In this document: in pieces, positions 6,154-10,551 of the stretch
How positions within the stretch are numbered: position 1 is the stretch's first letter
Layout: every line of letters starts with the position of its first letter
NCBI GenBank assembly: GCA_021802595.1
Contig: JAJZRT010000076.1
Coordinates: forward strand, 1 to 10,551
DNA: 10,551 bases
Direction of reading: 5' to 3'
Origin: Pseudomonadota bacterium
GTDB taxonomy: Bacteria > Pseudomonadota > Gammaproteobacteria > Burkholderiales > Thiobacillaceae
Made by a program: the position numbers and the translations under genes
Notes under the pieces: model-generated
Databases searched by the model: none
Told to the model about the DNA's origin: nothing
What the model saw: only the letters and a program-made list of their open reading frames with translations

Positions 6154-6786
6154 TCAATGCCGCTTGTGATCTTCCTTCAGCGCCAGGGTGGCGACCTGGA
6201 CGCGGTTGCGCAAGCCGAGCTTTTCCATGATGTTGCGCAGGTGGTTGCGCACGGTGTTTTCGGACAGGGTCATCTTGTAGGCGATGGCCTTGTTCGAGAG
6301 CCCTTCCTTCACGTGGTCGACGATTTCCATCTCGCGCGCGGTCAGTGCGGACAACGCATTGTTGTTGAGTTCGCCGCGCGCCATCCGCTGCATGATGTTG
6401 AGCGGGAAGCTGCTCTGGCCTTCGCATACGCTGCGGATGGCGGCCAGCACCTGGTCGGGGTCGCTGGATTTGACGACATAGCCGTCGACGCCGGAGGAGA
6501 TGGCTTCGGAGATTTCTTCGTCGGAGTCGGCAATGGTGAGCATGATGACCTTGATGCCGAGATCGCGCAGGTCGGAGACCAGATCCAGGCCGTCGGCATC
6601 TGGTAGCGAGCGGTCGAGCAGCGCGGCATCGGCCCGGTTGCCCGCCGCGATCCAGGCACGCAGCTCGGCGGCATTCGCCATCTGGGCGGTGAGGCGCAGA
6701 TCCGGCTCCTGCTGGATATAGCCTGCCACCCCCATGCGCAAGAGCGGGTGGTCGTCGATGAGGATGATGTTCAAGGGGGCGGGCAT
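6154..6786 (-). CDS. NarL/FixJ-family response regulator (REC plus LuxR-type HTH)
   Basis: A 210-residue DNA-binding response regulator. The receiver domain (about 1-125) has the acidic pair D11/D12 (LIDDHPLL), the phosphoacceptor D58 (ALLDRSLPDADG), T84 (IMLTIAD) and K106 (GYVVKSS), so all key residues are present. The LuxR-type helix-turn-helix follows at about 145-205 (LTAREMEIVDHVKEG, NKAIA, SENTVRNHLRNIMEKLGL). The start at 6786 is chosen because it places the receiver at the N-terminus and has GGAGA five bases upstream; the frame stays open to 6870 but the extra residues look non-coding. It begins 31 bp after the SDR gene and may be the tail of that operon. No histidine kinase is in the window, and it is not of the NtrC-like PrsR type, so it cannot by itself activate the sigma-54 site. 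Target genes are unknown. Confidence 0.93.
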   Translation of the reverse strand: MPAPLNIILIDDHPLLRMGVAGYIQQEPDLRLTAQMANAAELRAWIAAGNRADAALLDRSLPDADGLDLVSDLRDLGIKVIMLTIADSDEEISEAISSGVDGYVVKSSDPDQVLAAIRSVCEGQSSFPLNIMQRMARGELNNNALSALTAREMEIVDHVKEGLSNKAIAYKMTLSENTVRNHLRNIMEKLGLRNRVQVATLALKEDHKRH

Positions 6787-6817
6787 TGCGTCTCCGGGGA
6801 ATTTCATGCAATTCGTA

Positions 6818-7588
6818 TTATGTTGGCAGATTGCGCGGCTTGCGTGGTGCGTTCTCGAATAACGCATCATAGACCGGAACGGGAAGCCATTTCAGCAGAC
6901 GCGCCACCCCGGCCATCTGCCAGGGGATCACCGTGTAGCCGCGTCGCCGGTCGATGCAGCGGGCCACTTTGGCCGCAGCGGCCTGCGCCGTCATCTTGAA
7001 CGGCATCGCATACGGATTGACCTGCGTCATGGGGGTGTCGATGTAGCCCGGCGCCACCGTGACCACCGCAATGCCCCGTGCTTTCGATTCCAGTCGCAGG
7101 GCTTCGAGATAGACCGTGGCCGCCGCCTTCGAGGCCGAATAGGCGCTGCCTCCCGGCAGGCCGCGCACCCCGGCCACGCTGGAAATGCCGCACAGCACGC
7201 CGCCCGGCTGCATGGCGGCGATGAAGGGCTGAAAGGTATGGACCAGGCCCAGCACGTTGGCATCCATCACCGCGCGGAATACCGCGGCATCTTCGGCGAT
7301 TTCCGTGAGCGTGCCGACGCTGATGCCGGCCGCCGCGACGACGATGTCGGGCACGCCGACCCCGTTCAAAAAGGCGGCGGCCGCCTGTTGCATGGCGGCT
7401 GCGTCGCGCACATCGGCCTGGTATAGCTGCGCATCCAGCCCGGCGGCGGCGGCCTGCAGGCCGTCCAGACGGCGCCCGACGAGCCCCAGTTGCGCGCCCG
7501 CGGCGCCGTAATGGCGGGCCAGCGCGGCGCCGAGGCCGGAACTGGCCCCGGTGATGAAAACCCGCAAGGGTTTATCCAAAACCCGCAA
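6818..7588 (-). CDS. Short-chain dehydrogenase/reductase (SDR), TTG start uncertain
   Basis: A classical NAD(P)-dependent SDR of about 256 residues with a Rossmann fold. Numbering from the TTG at 7588: nucleotide-binding TGASSGLG at 13-20, a basic pair GRR near 38-40 suggesting NADP(H), VAAAGIS near 84-90, N111, then the catalytic S137, Y150 and K154 (YSASK), followed by PGYIDTPM. The substrate is unknown. There is no in-frame ATG or GTG before the Rossmann motif. TTG at 7588 is preferred because AGGAA lies at a fair distance upstream; TTG at 7567 (249 residues) and TTG at 7639 (273 residues) are alternatives. The first two of these lie in a 21-bp tandem duplication. It follows dsbA by about 53 bp on the same strand and probably shares its transcript. 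Confidence 0.9.
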   Translation of the reverse strand: MRVLDKPLRVFITGASSGLGAALARHYGAAGAQLGLVGRRLDGLQAAAAGLDAQLYQADVRDAAAMQQAAAAFLNGVGVPDIVVAAAGISVGTLTEIAEDAAVFRAVMDANVLGLVHTFQPFIAAMQPGGVLCGISSVAGVRGLPGGSAYSASKAAATVYLEALRLESKARGIAVVTVAPGYIDTPMTQVNPYAMPFKMTAQAAAAKVARCIDRRRGYTVIPWQMAGVARLLKWLPVPVYDALFENAPRKPRNLPT

Positions 7589-7592
7589 GGGT
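7557..7592. repeat. Tandem 21-bp duplication at the SDR start region
   Basis: The 15-base word AAAACCCGCAAGGGT occurs at 7557-7571 and again at 7578-7592, giving a period of 21 bases. On the minus strand this encodes PLRVLDK followed by PLRVF, exactly seven codons apart, so the frame is preserved. Each copy carries an in-frame TTG that could start translation, which makes the true N-terminus ambiguous. Confidence 0.9.
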
Positions 7593-7641
7593 GCGTTTCC
7601 TGAGGGCGGGTTCAAGACCTTGTGCGGGCGGGTCAGCAAGC

Positions 7642-8292
7642 CTACTTGCCGGACTTCTTGCCGCCGCGTTCGGCGCGTGCCTTCACGATCAGCTGGTCGA
7701 GGACTTCGAACAGGCGGGGCTCGCTGCCGGTCATCGATTCCGAGGTGGCGTATTTACCGTCGATGATGAAGGCCGGCACGCCCGTGACGGCGTAGGTCGT
7801 GGCGAGCCGTCCGCCCTGCATGGCCTTGGACTGGGTGGAGAAGGAATTGTAGACGCTTTCGAATTTCTTGCGGTCGACGCCCTGCTTCGCGACCCAGTTG
7901 CCCAGTACGGCCGGGTCGTTGAGATTGAGGTTCTCCACGTGATAGGCATCGAAAACCTTGTCGTGCAAGCGGTTCAGCTGGCCCATCTGTTCCAGCGTGT
8001 AATATATTTTCGCGCCGGGCATCCAGTCGTCGCGGAACACGGCCGGCACGCGGCGAATCTCGGCGTCCTTGGGCAGCTTCTTCAACCACGCATTGAGGCC
8101 GGGCTCAAGCTGGTTGCAATGCGGGCAGCGATACCAGAAGAACTCCAGCACCTCGATTTTCTTGCCGGTTGCGACAGGCTGCGGCACGCTGACGCGGGCG
8201 AAATCCTTGCCCTCGAATACCTCTTCGGGGGCGGCAACAGCGGACAAGGACAAGACAGCGGCAGCAAAAAAAGCCAAGGCGCGGGTAAACAT
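7642..8292 (-). CDS. dsbA: Periplasmic thiol:disulfide interchange protein DsbA
   Basis: A 216-residue periplasmic oxidase that introduces disulfide bonds into exported proteins, itself reoxidised by membrane DsbB. A signal peptide covers about residues 1-21 (MFTRALAFFAAAVLSLSAVAA). The thioredoxin-fold active site CPHC is at 56-59 within EFFWYRCPHCNQLEP, the dipeptide and context being the DsbA form. The cis-proline loop is TGVPAFIIDG. The length is normal for the family. The start at 8292 overlaps the TGA of the upstream SPOR gene by one base (TGATG), pointing to translational coupling; upstream codons that remain open in this frame belong to the SPOR gene in another frame. Possible substrates include the cysteine-pair PEP-CTERM proteins B, D and G, which is only an inference from proximity. 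Confidence 0.96.
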   Translation of the reverse strand: MFTRALAFFAAAVLSLSAVAAPEEVFEGKDFARVSVPQPVATGKKIEVLEFFWYRCPHCNQLEPGLNAWLKKLPKDAEIRRVPAVFRDDWMPGAKIYYTLEQMGQLNRLHDKVFDAYHVENLNLNDPAVLGNWVAKQGVDRKKFESVYNSFSTQSKAMQGGRLATTYAVTGVPAFIIDGKYATSESMTGSEPRLFEVLDQLIVKARAERGGKKSGK

Positions 8293-8843
8293 CAAGGTTT
8301 CTCCTGTTGGGTGGGGGTTTCTTTGACCAGCGTGACCGGAATATTGTTCTGCGAGAGCAGGCTGCGGGTGTGATTCACTTCGTCCATGGTGTGGAAGGGG
8401 CCAACGCGCACGCGATGCAACATGCCCTTGTTGGCCACCTCGCTGGTCTGGATGACGGCCTCGACACCCAGCAGGGCCAGTTGCGCCTTCATGTTGTCGG
8501 CTTCGTCGGCGCGCTGGAACGCGCCAGCCTGAAGGTAAAGCAGGGGGGTGGCGGCGGGCGTGGCGGCAGGGGGCAGGGCGCCGGGGGTGTTGTCCGGCAA
8601 TACCTTGTAGAAGTCGAAACTGGGGGCGGTATCCGGCTGGGCCGCTGCCGGCGCGGCAGTGGCGGGCGTCGTCGCCGATTTTGCGGGGGCTGTCGCTGAC
8701 TTGCCGGACTTGAACGGATTGAAGCCGGTTGCCCATAGCGCCACCCCCACGGCGAGGATGGCGCCGAGGGCGAGGCCGATCAGCAGGCCGGTGAAAATGG
8801 GACTGCCCTTGCGCTTTGCAGGACGGGATGCGGGTTTTGCCAT
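8292..8843 (-). CDS. Membrane-anchored SPOR-domain protein, FtsN-like
   Basis: A 183-residue bitopic inner-membrane protein. A basic N-terminus (MAKPASRPAKRKGS) precedes one transmembrane helix at about 16-38, so the rest should lie in the periplasm. An Ala/Pro/Lys/Thr-rich flexible linker follows (about 45-74), then FDFYKVLP (76-83), and a C-terminal SPOR domain at about 100-175 (LYLQAGAFQRADEADNMKAQL, HRVRVGPFHTMDE). SPOR domains bind denuded peptidoglycan glycan at the septum, so a cell-division or envelope role like that of FtsN is likely, though FtsN itself is not proven. It starts two bases after the argS stop and overlaps dsbA by one base, hence operonic. Naming it ftsN would go beyond the sequence evidence. 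Confidence 0.92.
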   Translation of the reverse strand: MAKPASRPAKRKGSPIFTGLLIGLALGAILAVGVALWATGFNPFKSGKSATAPAKSATTPATAAPAAAQPDTAPSFDFYKVLPDNTPGALPPAATPAATPLLYLQAGAFQRADEADNMKAQLALLGVEAVIQTSEVANKGMLHRVRVGPFHTMDEVNHTRSLLSQNNIPVTLVKETPTQQEKP

Positions 8844-8845
8844 GG

Positions 8846-10519
8846 CTACATTTTCTCCGGGGCGGATACGCCGAGCAAGGCGAGGCCGTTGACGATCGCG
8901 ATGCGGGTGGCGTCAGCCAGCGCGAGGCGGGCAAGTTTCGTGGCCGCATCGTCGACCAGGAATTTTTCGGCGTTGTACCAGGCGTGGAAATCGCCGGCCA
9001 GCATCTGCAGGTAATGCACCAGCAGGTGCGGCGCCAGTTCGCGCGCGGCCATGGCGACGGTTTCCGGGTATTCGGCGATACGCTGCATCAGGGCGATTTC
9101 GTGCGGCGCAGTCAGGGGCGCAAGATCGATATTGTCGAGCATGTCGGCCATGCCACCCCATTCCTCGAACACCCGGCAGATGCGCGCGTGCGCGTACTGC
9201 ACGTAGTACACCGGGTTGTCGTTGTTCTTCGCCAGCGCGAGGTCGACATCGAAGATGTATTCGGTGTCGGCCTTGCGGGAAAGCAGGAAGAAGCGCACCG
9301 CGTCCTTGCTGGTCCACTCGATGAGGTCGCGCAGGGTGACGTAGCTGCCGGCGCGCTTGGAGATCTTCACTTCCTCGCCGCCGCGCATCACGCGCACCAT
9401 CGTGTGCAGCAGGTAGTCGGGATAGCCCTCGGGGATGCCGACGTTGGCGGCCTGCAGGCCGGCGCGCACCCGCGCGATGGTGCCGTGGTGGTCGGTGCCC
9501 TGGATGTTGATGGCGCGCTCGAAGCCGCGTTCCCACTTGGCGATGTGGTAGGCGACGTCGGGCACGAAATAGGTGTAGGTGCCGTCGGACTTCTTCATCA
9601 CGCGGTCCTTGTCGTCGCCGTAGTCGGTGGTCCTGAGCCACAGCGCGCCGTCCTGTTCGTAGGTCTTGCCGGCGGCAACGAGCTTCTGCACGGTCGTCTC
9701 GACACGGCCGTCGGTGTAGAGGCTCGACTCCAGATAGTAGTTGTCGAAGGCGACGGCGAACGCCTTGAGGTCGAGATCCTGCTCGTGGCGCAGGTAGGCG
9801 ACAGCGAACTGGCGGATCGCGTCGAGATCGTCGGCGTCGCCCGACGCGGTGAATTCGCGGTCGTCGGATTTCACCGTCTGCTTCGCCAGGAAATCGGCCG
9901 CGATGTCGGCGATGTAGTCGCCGTTGTAGGCCGCTTCGGGCCATGCGGCATCGCCGGGTTTCAGGCCCTTCGCGCGCGCCTGCACGCTGGCCGCGAGCGT
10001 CGCGATCTGCACCCCGGCGTCGTTGTAATAGAACTCGCGGTAGACGTCCCAGCCCTGCGCCGCATAGAGGTTGCAGATCGCGTCGCCGAGCGCGGCCTGG
10101 CGGCCGTGGCCGACGTGCAGCGGGCCGGTCGGGTTGGCGGAGACGAATTCGATCAGCACGCGGTGTCCCTTGCCGGCATCGCCGCGGCCGAAAGCCGCGC
10201 CTTCGCTGCGCACGCGCCGCACGATGCCATGCCAGGCAGCCGGGGCGAGATGGAAGTTGATGAAGCCGGCGCCGGCGATCTCGGTCTTGGCGATCAGCGG
10301 CGACTGGGGTAGCTCGGTGAGGATCAACTGCGCCAGTTCACGCGGATTCTTCTTCAGCGGCCGTGCCAGCTGCATCGCGGCATTGCTGGAAAAGTCGCCG
10401 TGAGCGGGGTTTTTCGGGCGTTCGATTTCGAGGCTGACCGGGGCGTCGGGCGCCACCGTTTCGAGGGCCTCGCCGATCAGGAGCGCAATCTGGTCTTTTA
10501 GCGGATGGATGTTGGACAT
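8846..10519 (-). CDS. argS: Arginyl-tRNA synthetase
   Basis: A cytoplasmic class I aminoacyl-tRNA synthetase that charges tRNA-Arg, 557 residues, close to the usual length (E. coli about 577). The N-terminal Add-1 tRNA-binding region contains [19 protein letters not shown] (about 34-52). The ATP signature is [16 protein letters not shown], with HVGH at 135-138. The second signature region reads [18 protein letters not shown], a KMSKS-like loop. The C-terminal anticodon-binding domain (DALR type) ends [17 protein letters not shown] at 10519 is preferred; a GTG two codons earlier (10525) is also possible. No clear Shine-Dalgarno is visible upstream. It is the first gene of the argS/SPOR/dsbA operon within the window. 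Confidence 0.98.
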   Translation of the reverse strand: MSNIHPLKDQIALLIGEALETVAPDAPVSLEIERPKNPAHGDFSSNAAMQLARPLKKNPRELAQLILTELPQSPLIAKTEIAGAGFINFHLAPAAWHGIVRRVRSEGAAFGRGDAGKGHRVLIEFVSANPTGPLHVGHGRQAALGDAICNLYAAQGWDVYREFYYNDAGVQIATLAASVQARAKGLKPGDAAWPEAAYNGDYIADIAADFLAKQTVKSDDREFTASGDADDLDAIRQFAVAYLRHEQDLDLKAFAVAFDNYYLESSLYTDGRVETTVQKLVAAGKTYEQDGALWLRTTDYGDDKDRVMKKSDGTYTYFVPDVAYHIAKWERGFERAINIQGTDHHGTIARVRAGLQAANVGIPEGYPDYLLHTMVRVMRGGEEVKISKRAGSYVTLRDLIEWTSKDAVRFFLLSRKADTEYIFDVDLALAKNNDNPVYYVQYAHARICRVFEEWGGMADMLDNIDLAPLTAPHEIALMQRIAEYPETVAMAARELAPHLLVHYLQMLAGDFHAWYNAEKFLVDDAATKLARLALADATRIAIVNGLALLGVSAPEKM

Positions 10520-10551
10520 GGTCACAAAGAGGACGGGACGCCGTGCGTTCC

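Noticed and set aside
7591..8373. A 260-codon open frame on the plus strand
   Set aside because: It is antisense to dsbA and the SPOR gene; no domain is recognisable and dsbA has clear CPHC and signal-peptide evidence.
8293..8949. Long N-terminal extension in the dsbA frame
   Set aside because: The codons upstream of ATG 8292 overlap the SPOR gene and the argS end in another frame, and the signal peptide begins exactly at 8292, so the extension is not coding.
8816..10312. A 498-codon open frame on the plus strand
   Set aside because: It is antisense to argS, whose conserved motifs are all on the minus strand; the translation is a Val/Gly/Asp-rich shadow typical of high-GC genes.

Overview
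The window looks like a chromosomal segment of a Gram-negative bacterium, most likely a betaproteobacterium. The reasons are high GC, proteobacterial-type GlmS, DsbA and SPOR proteins, the block argS / SPOR protein / dsbA / short-chain dehydrogenase on one strand, and seven genes with PEP-CTERM sorting signals. PEP-CTERM implies an exosortase (EpsH/XrtA) system. No exosortase, EPS gene or PrsK/PrsR regulator lies here, so the sorting machinery must be encoded elsewhere. Genus assignment is inference.

Layout. (1) 1-1437 (+): the 3' part of glmS, cut by the window edge. (2) 1438-1627: an intergenic region with a dyad, a good sigma-54 (-24/-12) promoter candidate at 1528-1544 and a leader hairpin at 1559-1592. 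(3) 1628-6091 (+): seven consecutive PEP-CTERM genes, called A to G here, each separated by 20-22 bp. Each has an N-terminal signal peptide, a different secreted body and a nearly standard tail (VPEPxx, hydrophobic helix, RRR). A and G are related discoidin-like (F5/8 type C) proteins that bracket the array. C looks like a carbohydrate-binding-type beta-sandwich and F like a nidogen (NIDO)-type domain. B and D have no recognised fold. E is a 72-residue chimera: a signal peptide joined in frame to the last part of C, with 143 identical bases shared with C at a distance of 1002 bp. (4) 6105-6139: a perfect 15-bp hairpin with T-runs on both strands, serving as a terminator between convergent units. 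(5) 6154-10519 (-), transcribed right to left: argS, a membrane-anchored SPOR-domain protein, dsbA, an SDR oxidoreductase, then a NarL/FixJ-type response regulator. argS/SPOR are 2 bp apart and SPOR/dsbA overlap by 1 bp, so these three are very probably one operon.

How it fits together. The left part appears to be a single sigma-54-driven transcript that makes a set of secreted, exosortase-processed surface or extracellular-matrix proteins with adhesion or sugar-binding type folds. The array looks built from exchangeable ends (signal peptide, sorting tail, linker) around unrelated bodies, and the E gene catches a deletion or recombination between cassettes. The right part is a housekeeping operon (arginyl-tRNA synthesis, cell-envelope/division SPOR protein, periplasmic disulfide formation) with an SDR and an orphan response regulator at its end. 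No RNA genes, insertion sequences or CRISPR arrays were seen.
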